Positions 55,098 through 62,758 of a DNA stretch of 64,000 nt are shown here, piece after piece; within the stretch, counting starts at the first letter, position 1, and each line of letters starts with the position of its first letter. The stretch spans positions 2,088,501 through 2,152,500 of the forward strand of contig NZ_CP023004.1 in the NCBI RefSeq assembly GCF_003096195.1, given 5' to 3'. The notes beneath the pieces were generated by a model. The model did no database searches, was not told where the DNA came from, and was given only the letters and a program-made list of their open reading frames with translations. The translations under genes were made by a program, and so were the position numbers. The DNA is from Ereboglobus luteus. GTDB taxonomy: Bacteria; Verrucomicrobiota; Verrucomicrobiia; Opitutales; Opitutaceae.

Positions 55098-56081
55098 ATG
55101 ACACAGCTTCACAAGGCAGGGCGAACCGTCCCCGGCGAGCCGAGACACCAACCGCTGCTCAGGTTGCTCGCGGCCTGGCCGGAGGCATCGTCCTGCCTTG
55201 TTGTTTTTGTCCTCCTTCTTTTCACCCTTCATCTTTCACCCTTCACCCTTCGCGTGCGCGCGGACGCACCGCGTCCGCAGCCGCGCGTCGTTTCCCAGAC
55301 TGTTGGCAACGACGAGTTGCTTTACGCGGTCGCCGATCCCGGGCAAATCGCCTGCCTCAGCCACCTTTCGCGCGACTCCAGTTTTTCCGCCATCGCCGGG
55401 GCGGCCGCAGCGTTTCCCAGCCTCCAGAAAAACGCCACCGCCGAAACGATCCTCTCCTACGAACCCACGCTCGTCATCTTCAACGATTACAGCCGCACCG
55501 AGCTCGTCGAGCAAGTGCGGCGCGCCGGCGTGCGTGTGATCGTCATCACCAAATACTACACGCTTGATGATGCGTTTGATAATCTACGCATGATCGCGCG
55601 CGAACTCGGCCCCCGCGCCGAGGCCCGCGCCGAGGCCATCATTGCCGACGGCCTGCGCCGTGTCGCGGCCCTCCGCGAAACGCTCAAGGGCGCCAAGCCC
55701 GTTCGCGTCATCGCGCCCTCGACCTACGGCCTCATTCCCGGCAGCCAGAGCACCTTTCAGGATCTTTGCGATTACGCGGGCGCGGAAAATCTCGCTTTCA
55801 CGCTCGGCCGTTTGAAGGGGCATCAAGCGCCTCCCTCGGAAAAAATGCTCACTTGGCCAATCGACAAGGCCGTGCTCGTGGGCGCGGACAAAAACGCCGC
55901 GCTTGCGCCCTTCAAAAAACTTCCGCCCTATCAATACATGTCCGCAATCCGTGAAGGCCGTGTCGTGCTCCTCGAACCCTGGCAAATAAGCTGCGTCTCC
56001 CACCTGCGCATCGACGCCTACGAGCGGCTGGCGCGGGAGCTGCACTCGGCGCGGTTCCCGCTAATGAATAATGGAAAATGA
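55098..56081 (+). CDS. btuF: Periplasmic cobalamin-binding protein
   Basis: 327 residues. Helical-backbone substrate-binding fold: RVVSQTVGNDELLYAVADPG, ATAETILSYEPTLVIFND, ARRAGVRVIVI-like strand (RRAGVRVIVITKYYTLDDAF), and AYERLARELH at the end. The N-terminal signal region VFVLLLFTLHLSPFTLRV is built from a heptamer repeat, and is preceded by a poorly conserved ~30-residue lead. Starts 2 bp after the btuB stop and overlaps btuC by 4 bp. Confidence 0.88.
   Translation: MTQLHKAGRTVPGEPRHQPLLRLLAAWPEASSCLVVFVLLLFTLHLSPFTLRVRADAPRPQPRVVSQTVGNDELLYAVADPGQIACLSHLSRDSSFSAIAGAAAAFPSLQKNATAETILSYEPTLVIFNDYSRTELVEQVRRAGVRVIVITKYYTLDDAFDNLRMIARELGPRAEARAEAIIADGLRRVAALRETLKGAKPVRVIAPSTYGLIPGSQSTFQDLCDYAGAENLAFTLGRLKGHQAPPSEKMLTWPIDKAVLVGADKNAALAPFKKLPPYQYMSAIREGRVVLLEPWQISCVSHLRIDAYERLARELHSARFPLMNNGK
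55221..55255. repeat. Heptamer repeat in the btuF signal region
   Basis: 7-mers TTCACCC TTCATCT, TTCACCC, TTCACCC, TTCGCGT. Translated in the btuF frame it gives LFTLHLSPFTLRV, which acts as the hydrophobic segment of the signal. Confidence 0.7.
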
Positions 56082-56193
56082 AAAATGGGGAACCCAGCTC
56101 ATCCGGGGTCCGGGAGGACTCGAACGCTGCAAAGCGTGCGCGCTCTTCGCGTCCGGGTTCATTCTTCATTCTACATTTTCCATTATTCATTAG
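56061..56193. repeat. Heptamer inverted pair at the btuF-btuC junction
   Basis: CTAATGAATAATGGAAAATG (56061-56080) is the exact reverse complement of 56174-56193, a 20-bp stem with about 93 bp between. Inside, 7-mers AATGAAT AATGGAA, AATGAAA, and TTCATTC TTCATTC. The left arm contains the btuF stop and the btuC start; the right arm codes for FFILHFPLFISI in BtuC. Confidence 0.85.
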
Positions 56194-57130
56194 CATAGTC
56201 CTGCTCGCAGGGCTATGCGTCGTCTCGCTATGCGTCGGCGACATGAACCTCTCGCCCGCGCGCACGCTTGACGGACTGCTCCGGCGCGACGAACTCGCCA
56301 CGTTTGTCATTTGGAACATGCGCCTCCCGCGTCTTCTTGTTGCGATGCTTATCGGCGGCGCGCTGGCGTCGAGCGGACTTGTCATGCAGGCGTATTTTCG
56401 CAACAGCCTCGCGAGTCCCGGACTTCTCGGCGTGAGCGCCGGCGGCACTGCGGGCGCGGTCGTTGCGATTGGGGCGGGTTTCGCAGCGGGCTCGTTTTTT
56501 CTCCTGCCATTCGCATCTATCGCGGGCGCGTTTATTGCGACGGCGTGTGTCATCGCGCTCGCGCGGCGCGGCGCGGGCACCGAGCGGCTCCTGCTCGCCG
56601 GCATCGCGCTCAACGCCATGCTCGGCGCCGTTTCCAGTTACGTGCTATCCAACGCCACGCTCACCTACGAGCGCAACGCGCAAATCCTTTTCTGGCTTCT
56701 CGGCGGGCTTGAGGATCGCACGTGGGAGCACGTCATGATGGCGTCGCCAATCCTGCTCGCCGCGCTTCTGCTCTGGCCGCTTGGCCGCCAAATGGACCTG
56801 CTCAGCCTCGGCGCCGACGAGGCGCAAAGCCTCGGTGTCGATGTGCGCCGACTGCGCGGCTGGCTGCTCGTGCTCTCGACCGTGCTCACCGCGCTTGCGA
56901 CGGCGGTCACCGGCACGGTCGGATTTGTCGGACTCGTCGTGCCGCACATTTTTCGCCTGCTCGTCGGCCCCGAGCACCGGCGACTCGTTCCGCTTTCGCT
57001 GGTTGGCGGCGCGGCCTTTGTTGTCGCGTGCGATCTCATCGGACGCGAAGCCGGCGGACTGCGCATCGGCATCGTCACGTCGTTAATCGGAGGACCGTTT
57101 TTCCTGTGGCTATTAAGGAGGCAGGCATGA
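56078..57130 (+). CDS. btuC: Cobalamin ABC transporter permease
   Basis: 350 residues, FecCD family, with about ten helices. Core motifs LRLPRLLVAMLIGGALASSG, FRNSLASPGLLGVSAGGTAG and TGTVGFVGLVVPHIFRLLVG, the last being the conserved ATPase-coupling loop. From the ATG at 56078 the first ~40 residues (MKNGEPSSSGVREDSNAAKR onward) are repeat-derived and not conserved in the family; the true start may be further in. Overlaps btuD by 4 bp. Confidence 0.9.
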   Translation: MKNGEPSSSGVREDSNAAKRARSSRPGSFFILHFPLFISIVLLAGLCVVSLCVGDMNLSPARTLDGLLRRDELATFVIWNMRLPRLLVAMLIGGALASSGLVMQAYFRNSLASPGLLGVSAGGTAGAVVAIGAGFAAGSFFLLPFASIAGAFIATACVIALARRGAGTERLLLAGIALNAMLGAVSSYVLSNATLTYERNAQILFWLLGGLEDRTWEHVMMASPILLAALLLWPLGRQMDLLSLGADEAQSLGVDVRRLRGWLLVLSTVLTALATAVTGTVGFVGLVVPHIFRLLVGPEHRRLVPLSLVGGAAFVVACDLIGREAGGLRIGIVTSLIGGPFFLWLLRRQA

Positions 57131-57852
57131 AAACCAGCGTCCTCGAAATTTCCAATGCCACCGTTCCCGGACGCATCGCCGGCGTCAGCCTCGCGCTTGC
57201 GCCCGGTGTCATGGCGGGACTCGTCGGACCCAACGGCTCCGGGAAATCCACGCTGCTCCACGTTGCCGCCGGACTGCTTCCGCCCGAGCCTGGTGGCGGC
57301 GTGCAATGGAACGGAGTTCCGCTCGCGCGCATCCCGATTCTCGAACGCGGCCGCCGCGCAACGTGGGTGCCTCAGGAGGCGCATTTCGAGTTTGGTTTCA
57401 CCGTGCGCTCCGTCGTGGCGCAGGGCCGCTACGCGCACGACGACGACGGCAAACACGTTGACGAGACACTTGCCCGCTTCGATCTCACCGCGCTCGCGCA
57501 CCGCCCCGTCAACCGACTCTCCGGCGGCGAACGCCAGCGCGTGCTCCTTGCCCGCGCGCACGCCACCGCCGCGCCCCTGCAACTCTGGGACGAACCGCTC
57601 GCCGCGCTCGACCCGCGCCACGCCCTGAAGATTCTCCTGCTCGGCAACAAGCACACGCGCGCCGGCGGCACGCTCCTCTTTTCGCTGCACGACCTTCGCA
57701 TGGCTTACATCCTCGACATGGTCGTGGTGATGCACGAGGGCCGCCTCCGCGCCGCCGGCAAACCCGCCGACGTGCTCACCCCCGAACTCCTCCTCGACGT
57801 CTTCGGCGTTCGCGCCGAAATCACCTCAAGCCTTTCCTTCGCGCTGCCCTGA
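57127..57852 (+). CDS. btuD: Cobalamin ABC transporter ATPase
   Basis: 241 residues. Walker A GLVGPNGSGKSTLL, Q-loop WVPQEAHFEF, signature NRLSGGERQRVLLARA, Walker B LQLWDEPLAALDP, and the switch His in LLFSLHDLRMA. Completes BtuFCD. The downstream cobO gene starts 32 bp later. Confidence 0.93.
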   Translation: MKTSVLEISNATVPGRIAGVSLALAPGVMAGLVGPNGSGKSTLLHVAAGLLPPEPGGGVQWNGVPLARIPILERGRRATWVPQEAHFEFGFTVRSVVAQGRYAHDDDGKHVDETLARFDLTALAHRPVNRLSGGERQRVLLARAHATAAPLQLWDEPLAALDPRHALKILLLGNKHTRAGGTLLFSLHDLRMAYILDMVVVMHEGRLRAAGKPADVLTPELLLDVFGVRAEITSSLSFALP

Positions 57853-57884
57853 AAACAAACAGAAACCCAATCACCAGAATCGCC

Positions 57885-58514
57885 ATGTCGCACACACCGC
57901 AAACCACCGCCGAAAAAACCGGGCCTCAAACCGAAGCCGAGCACGCCGGACACATGAAAGCCATTCAGGCCGATATGCGCGCCAAGCTCGAAGCGACCCG
58001 CGAAAAACGCGGCCTCGTCATCGTGCACACTGGCAACGGCAAGGGCAAAAGCACCGCCGGTTTCGGCATGGTCGCGCGCATGCTCGCGCACAAACGCAAA
58101 TGCGCCGTCATCCAGTTCATCAAGGCCTCCAACGATGCCGTCGCCAAACTCCTCGCCGGTCCCAATCTCCGCTGGCACCACGTTGGTGAGGGGTTCACGT
58201 GGGACACGCAAAACCGCGACGCCGACATAGCCCAATGCCGCGCCGGCTGGCAACTCGCGCTCGACTACATGCGCGACCCCGAAATCACGCTGATCGACCT
58301 CGACGAAATCAACGTCGTTCTTGATCTCGGTTATCTTTCCGTCGACGAAGTGCTTGCCGCGCTCCGCCAAAAACGTCCCGACCAGCACATCGTCTGCACC
58401 GGGCGCAACGCCCCCGCCGCGTTGATCGAGCTCGCCGACCTCGTCACCGAAATGCGCGAAATCAAACACCCCTTCAACACCGGCGTCCAAGCGCAGGCGG
58501 GCATCGAGTTTTGA
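57885..58514 (+). CDS. cobO: Cob(I)yrinic acid a,c-diamide adenosyltransferase
   Basis: 209 residues. Adds the upper adenosyl ligand (BtuR/CobA/CobO type). P-loop VHTGNGKGKSTAGFGMVARM, CAVIQFIKAS, HHVGEGFTWDTQN and ITLIDLDEINVVLDLGYL, with a C-terminal KHPFNTGVQAQAGIEF family signature. The first ~30 residues are a charged extension. Part of the riboswitch-led operon. Confidence 0.94.
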   Translation: MSHTPQTTAEKTGPQTEAEHAGHMKAIQADMRAKLEATREKRGLVIVHTGNGKGKSTAGFGMVARMLAHKRKCAVIQFIKASNDAVAKLLAGPNLRWHHVGEGFTWDTQNRDADIAQCRAGWQLALDYMRDPEITLIDLDEINVVLDLGYLSVDEVLAALRQKRPDQHIVCTGRNAPAALIELADLVTEMREIKHPFNTGVQAQAGIEF

Positions 58515-58567
58515 AATGCGTCGAATTCGACGGATAAAAACCCAACTTTACAGAAACAATATTCAAA

Positions 58568-59605
58568 ATGACCAACCCAACCATCCCTCCGCTTTCCCGC
58601 GAACTGGAACCCGCGCTCCGCGCGGCCATCGACAACAAAACCAAGCCGCCCGGTTCGCTTGGACGGCTTGAGGAGGTCGCGCTTCGGCTCGGCCTCATGC
58701 AGGGCACGCTCGCGCCCGAACTCCGCGCGCCGGCGTCGCTCGTGTTTGCGGGTGATCACGGGCTCGCCGACGAGGGTGTGAGTCCGTTTCCCAAGGCCGT
58801 CACCGTGCAAATGGTGCTCAATTTCCTCGCGGGCGGCGCGGCGATCAATGTCTTCGCGCGCCAGCACGGCCTCCACCTCAAGGTGATCGATGCCGGTGTC
58901 GCCGGAGCGCTGCCCGAGCATCCCGATCTCATCGCGCGCAAGGTCATGCCCGGCACGCGCAACGCCCTGCGCGAACCGGCAATGACACCCGCCGAGGTCG
59001 AGCTCTGCTTTGCGCACGCAGACCGCATCATTGGCGATCTTCACGCGCGCGGTTGCAACGCCGTCATTTTTGGCGAAATGGGCATCGGCAACACCTCCAT
59101 CGCCTCGCTCCTCATGAGCGCGCTCACCGGCACTCCGCTTGAGGACTGCACCGGGCGCGGCGCGGGGCACGATCCCGCCGGGCTCGCCCGCAAAATCGAC
59201 ATTCTCAAACGCGTGCAGGCGCGTCACGGCCCGATCACAGATCCGCGCGCCGCGCTCGCGGCCTACGGCGGATGCGAAGTCGCGATGATGGCCGGCGCGA
59301 TGCTTTCCGCCGCCTCACGCCGCATGTTGGTGATGAACGACGGCTTCATCGTGACGAGCGCGCTGCTCGTTGCCTCGCGCATCAACCCCGCCGTCCTCGA
59401 CTACACGATTTTCGGGCACACGAGTGCCGAGGGCGCGCATCCGAAACTAGTTTCGCGGCTTGGCGGCAAACCGCTCATCGCGCTCGACCTGCGTCTCGGC
59501 GAGGGCACCGGCGCCGCGCTTGCGTGGCCGCTCGTCATGAGCGCCGCCGCCTTTCTCCGCGAAATGGCCACATTCGAGTCGGCCAAAATCAGCAACAGGG
59601 AATGA
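58568..59605 (+). CDS. cobT: Nicotinate-nucleotide-dimethylbenzimidazole phosphoribosyltransferase
   Basis: 345 residues. Makes alpha-ribazole phosphate, the lower-ligand precursor. NKTKPPGSLGRLEEVALRLG, VFAGDHGLADEGVSPFPKAV, NVFARQHGLHLKVIDAGV, GEMGIGNTSIASLLMSALTG and the C-terminal LGEGTGAALAWPLV with the catalytic Glu region. Its last codons contain the 21-bp word repeated at 60467. Confidence 0.95.
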   Translation: MTNPTIPPLSRELEPALRAAIDNKTKPPGSLGRLEEVALRLGLMQGTLAPELRAPASLVFAGDHGLADEGVSPFPKAVTVQMVLNFLAGGAAINVFARQHGLHLKVIDAGVAGALPEHPDLIARKVMPGTRNALREPAMTPAEVELCFAHADRIIGDLHARGCNAVIFGEMGIGNTSIASLLMSALTGTPLEDCTGRGAGHDPAGLARKIDILKRVQARHGPITDPRAALAAYGGCEVAMMAGAMLSAASRRMLVMNDGFIVTSALLVASRINPAVLDYTIFGHTSAEGAHPKLVSRLGGKPLIALDLRLGEGTGAALAWPLVMSAAAFLREMATFESAKISNRE

Positions 59606-59608
59606 CCG
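59588..59608 (+). repeat. Direct repeat, left copy (cobT 3' end)
   Basis: ATCAGCAACAGGGAATGACC plus G; 19 of 21 bases match 60467-60487. The copies bracket the alpha/beta-hydrolase gene. Confidence 0.6.
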
Positions 59609-59627
59609 TAAACGGGTATATTCAAAA

Positions 59628-60422
59628 GTGGATACGAACAGGGCATACGGCGTGGCGCCGTTTCGAATTGCACTTTTGCATGGAGGCCCCGGCGCTGCCG
59701 GTGAAATGCGTCCGGTGGCCGAATTCCTGTCGAAAAATCCCAATGTGCCCGGCGTTCTGGAGTGCCTGCAGACATCCAAAACGATTGCAGGGCAATTGGA
59801 GGAGTTGCATGCCCAATTGGTCGCGGACGCATCGCCGCCTGTCACACTGGTTGGCTTTTCATGGGGCGCATGGCTTGGGTGTTTGTTTGCGAGCCGGTAT
59901 CCCGATCTTGTGAGGAAACTTGTTTTGGTAAGTGCCGGCGCGTTCCTCAAACAATACAATCGCGACCTCATGCCATTGCGCATGCAAAGGCTCTCAATTC
60001 CGCAACGCAACGAAGCTGGGGCCTTAATTGCGGAGCTCGAAGGTTCGAAAATGGATGACGCCATGTTGAAACGATTTGGAGAATTGATGGCCATTGCTGA
60101 TTCCTTTGAATACGATCCGCGTGGTGGCGGAACGACATGTCCAAACATGGATATTTATCGTTCAATCTGGCCGGAGGCAGTGCGCTTGAGGGATTCGGGT
60201 GAACTGCTGGAACGTGTGAAAAGCATACAATGCGCCGTGGTTGCGATGCACGGTGATCACGACTCGCATCCCATGCGCGGGGTGGAGGAGCCGCTTGCGC
60301 GGACTTTGGCGAATTTTAGAATGATCCGCCTTGAAAAATGCGGGCACACGCCATGGTTTGAGAAATACGCTGGGGCGCGTTTTTACGAAGCGCTAATCGA
60401 AGAATTGCGTCATGATCGCTAA
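59628..60422 (+). CDS. Alpha/beta hydrolase inside the B12 operon
   Basis: 264 residues from a GTG (MDTNRAYGVAPFRIALLHGG). The oxyanion strand is ALLHGGPGAAGEM, the nucleophile elbow VGFSWGAWLG (Ser), Asp in VAMHGDHDSHPM and His in EKCGHTPWFEKY. Lower GC than the cob genes. Its place between cobT and cobS, bracketed by a duplicated cobT tail, suggests a later insertion. Function in B12 metabolism is not established. Confidence 0.85.
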   Translation: MDTNRAYGVAPFRIALLHGGPGAAGEMRPVAEFLSKNPNVPGVLECLQTSKTIAGQLEELHAQLVADASPPVTLVGFSWGAWLGCLFASRYPDLVRKLVLVSAGAFLKQYNRDLMPLRMQRLSIPQRNEAGALIAELEGSKMDDAMLKRFGELMAIADSFEYDPRGGGTTCPNMDIYRSIWPEAVRLRDSGELLERVKSIQCAVVAMHGDHDSHPMRGVEEPLARTLANFRMIRLEKCGHTPWFEKYAGARFYEALIEELRHDR

Positions 60423-60466
60423 TAGGATTAAACATTATTTCGCACCATGGTTCCGCAATCTCGACG

Positions 60467-60487
60467 ATCAGCAATAGGGAATGATCG
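60467..60487 (+). repeat. Direct repeat, right copy (before cobS)
   Basis: ATCAGCAATAGGGAATGATC plus G; matches the cobT 3' end at 59588. About 80 bp before the cobS start. Confidence 0.6.
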
Positions 60488-60568
60488 ATGCCGAAATTCC
60501 TCAAAATACGCATTCCAATGCGTCATGATGCGAGCCTGATGCCGTTTCTTAAATAACGACTGAAATCC

Positions 60569-61342
60569 ATGAACGCATTTCTTTCACGCGAGCTTCGCGC
60601 GCTGCATTCCGCGGTGATGTTTTTCACGCGAATTCCAATGCCGTCGTTCAAGGACTACGATCCCGGCGACTTGCAGCGCTCGTCGGCTTATTTTCCGCTG
60701 GTCGGCTGGATCACGGGCGGCGCGGCGGCGCTCGCGTGGTGGGGTGCGATTCAAATCTGGCCGCCCGCAATCGCGAGCGGCGCGAGCCTTGCAGTCACGC
60801 TTTTGCTCACCGGTGCGTTTCATGAGGATGGCTTTGCCGACATGTGCGACGGTTTTGGAAGCGGCGCGCCGAAGGACCGCGTGCTCGAAATCATGCGCGA
60901 CTCGCGCATCGGCGCGTTCGGCGCGATCGGGCTTGTCGTCATGCTCACGCTCAAATGGCAGGCGGTCGCCGCGCTGCCGTTGCAACCGGCGTGGCTGGCG
61001 CCCGCGCTTTTGTTCGCGGCGCACACGGTGTCGCGCGGCGCGTCCGGCACGCTCATGACCACGCTCGCGTATGTGAGCGAGCAGGGGAAGGCGAAGCCGC
61101 TTGCCACCACGCTGCGCGGCTGGCGCCTGGTGGTTTCGCTTGTCTTCGCGCTGGCACCGTTCGCGCTGCTGCCGTTGCGATTTTGGTGGACGCTGGTCGC
61201 GGTTGGCGTGGCGCGCGCGGTGATGGCGTGGCTCTGCAAACGCCGCATCGGCGGCTACACGGGAGACTGCCTCGGCGCAACCCAGCAGGTTTGCGAGGCC
61301 GCGTTTTATCTCTGCGCAGTCGCGCTTGTTTGGGCAAGGTAG
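60569..61342 (+). CDS. cobS: Cobalamin synthase (adenosylcobinamide-GDP ribazoletransferase)
   Basis: 257 residues, six to seven helices. Joins adenosylcobinamide-GDP with alpha-ribazole in the membrane. Motifs FFTRIPMPSFKDYDPGDLQR, YFPLVGWITGG, GAFHEDGFADMCDGFG (acidic Mg site) and GGYTGDCLGATQQVCEAAFY. The stop codon TAG is the TAG of a GTAG REP. No cobU in this window. Confidence 0.93.
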   Translation: MNAFLSRELRALHSAVMFFTRIPMPSFKDYDPGDLQRSSAYFPLVGWITGGAAALAWWGAIQIWPPAIASGASLAVTLLLTGAFHEDGFADMCDGFGSGAPKDRVLEIMRDSRIGAFGAIGLVVMLTLKWQAVAALPLQPAWLAPALLFAAHTVSRGASGTLMTTLAYVSEQGKAKPLATTLRGWRLVVSLVFALAPFALLPLRFWWTLVAVGVARAVMAWLCKRRIGGYTGDCLGATQQVCEAAFYLCAVALVWAR

Positions 61343-61362
61343 CACAGACATTCCTGTCTGTG
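61339..61362 (+). repeat. REP, left copy
   Basis: GTAG then CACAGACA-TTCC-TGTCTGTG, a perfect 8-bp stem. Overlaps the cobS stop codon. Confidence 0.85.
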
Positions 61363-61495
61363 CCATAAATCACTCGCGCGCCGGACACAGGCAGACACAA
61401 TCAGAAATGACCGTGCGCTGCTTTTATGAAGGATGAGGTATTCTCTTGCGTTCAAATTGCGCGACTGAAAAGTCCTCGCGAACCCCATTAATCCC

Positions 61496-62122
61496 ATGCC
61501 CCTCGAACGCGATCTCGTCGGCTTCGGCGCGGATATACACATATCCCGGCGCAATCTTCCCCACTGGACAATCAGCACAAACACCGGGGCCGTTTATTGG
61601 ATCACCTTTAGACTCGCTGATTCCATTCCGCAGAAAACGCTGCGCGCATGGCGGAACAATTTTAATGTTTGGAAACAAACGCATCCGCCGCCTTGGGATG
61701 CCGCGGTTTGGGCCGAATATGACGAACGTTTTGGCAATCATTATGAAGCATGGCTCGATCAGGGCAACGGTTCGCGCGCACTCGCAAAATCCCATGTCAG
61801 GGATGTTGTCATCAGCTGTCTGACGCGTTTTGCCGGCGAACGTTTTTTGCTGCATGCGGCCGTGATCATGCCCACTCACGTCCATGCTTTGATGCAGCCG
61901 CTCCAACATCACACCATCACCGCGCTCCTGAAGGGCATCAAGGGTGCGAGCGCGCGGCTGGCCAATCAACTGCTCGGCGCGACAGGATCATTCTGGCATG
62001 ACGAGAGCTATGACCACATTGTTCGCAGCAATGAACAGCTTGCATATTACTTTCGCTATGTCGCGGACAACCCGCGTAAGGCCGGCCTGAGTTCCGATGA
62101 ATACTGGTTGTATAAAAAATAA
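61496..62122 (+). CDS. REP-associated tyrosine transposase (RAYT)
   Basis: 208 residues. IS200/IS605-type Y1 HUH nuclease used on REP palindromes. The HUH pair is in VIMPTHVHALMQP, and a C-terminal candidate active-site Tyr is in WHDESYDHIVRSNEQLAYYF. The length and PRKAGLSSDEYWLY end are RAYT-like. It is oriented with the operon. It may have been domesticated or still be mobile. Confidence 0.88.
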   Translation: MPLERDLVGFGADIHISRRNLPHWTISTNTGAVYWITFRLADSIPQKTLRAWRNNFNVWKQTHPPPWDAAVWAEYDERFGNHYEAWLDQGNGSRALAKSHVRDVVISCLTRFAGERFLLHAAVIMPTHVHALMQPLQHHTITALLKGIKGASARLANQLLGATGSFWHDESYDHIVRSNEQLAYYFRYVADNPRKAGLSSDEYWLYKK

Positions 62123-62127
62123 GACGA

Positions 62128-62151
62128 CACAGACAGGAATGTCCGTGCTAC
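62128..62151 (-). repeat. REP, right copy (inverted)
   Basis: Reverse complement reads GTAG, CACGGACA-TTCC-TGTCTGTG; the one change from the left copy (G for A) keeps a G-U pair. It contains the ATG at 62139. Confidence 0.85.
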
Positions 62152-62705
62152 CTTCCCGGAGTGCCTCCCGTGTTGTTCTCATCCGCCACACGCGTGTCGA
62201 TGTTGCGCCGGGGGTTTGCTACGGACGGACGGATGTGCCGCTCGCGTCCACTTTTGCCGGGGAAGCCACGGCCGCGCTTTCGCTCATGCCCTGGCCGCCG
62301 TCCGAAATTTGGACGAGCCCGGCATCGCGCTGCACGCGGCTCGCGGAGCATTTTGGCATTTCCAATATCCGCGTCGATCCGCGCCTGCTCGAACTCGATT
62401 TCGGCGAGTGGGAAAATCGCGCGTGGGAAAGTTTTCGCTCGCCCCGGAGCGAGGCGTGGGCGCTCGATCCGATGCGTGTTCGCCCGCCCGGCGGCGAGAC
62501 GGGCGAGGAGTTGCACGCGCGAGTCGGCGCGGCTCGCGACGAGATTCTTTCGCGCATCGCGGCGGATGAAAACGGCGCGTTGCGCATCGCAATCATCACG
62601 CACGCGGGAGTGATCCGTTCGTGGCTAGCCCATGCAAGCGGGCGCGGCCTGATGGATTTTTTCGGCGAGACCGTGCCTCACGGTTCGCCCTTGGCCGTTG
62701 CGTGA
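62139..62705 (+). CDS. cobC: Histidine phosphatase, alpha-ribazole phosphatase-like
   Basis: 188 residues. RVVLIRHTRVDVAPGVCYGR with the catalytic RHT, SPASRCTRLAEHF, LLELDFGEWENRAWESFRSP (the acidic general acid) and IAIITHAGVIRSWLAHASGR (second His). The position at the end of cobT-cobS supports alpha-ribazole-phosphate dephosphorylation. The proposed ATG lies in the right REP; another in-frame ATG is at 62097 inside the RAYT gene, so the start may have been reset by the element. Confidence 0.8.
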   Translation: MSVLPSRSASRVVLIRHTRVDVAPGVCYGRTDVPLASTFAGEATAALSLMPWPPSEIWTSPASRCTRLAEHFGISNIRVDPRLLELDFGEWENRAWESFRSPRSEAWALDPMRVRPPGGETGEELHARVGAARDEILSRIAADENGALRIAIITHAGVIRSWLAHASGRGLMDFFGETVPHGSPLAVA

Positions 62706-62758
62706 GACGTTGACACTTATTTTCCGTGGTCGTTTTCTTTGATGGACAAAATTCCGTC

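Larger units (their letters stand above)
61339..62151. mobile_element. RAYT element flanked by inverted REPs
   Basis: A transposase-like gene (61496-62122) bracketed by two near-identical GTAG hairpins in opposite orientation. The whole ~813-bp unit sits exactly between cobS and the phosphatase gene. It matches the REP-RAYT organisation known from proteobacteria: GTAG head and palindromic foot. Confidence 0.8.

Noticed and set aside
56110-56160. tRNA fragment (GAGGACTCGAACGCTGC looks like a T-arm)
   Set aside because: No matching acceptor or anticodon stems nearby; it is the centre of the heptamer element.
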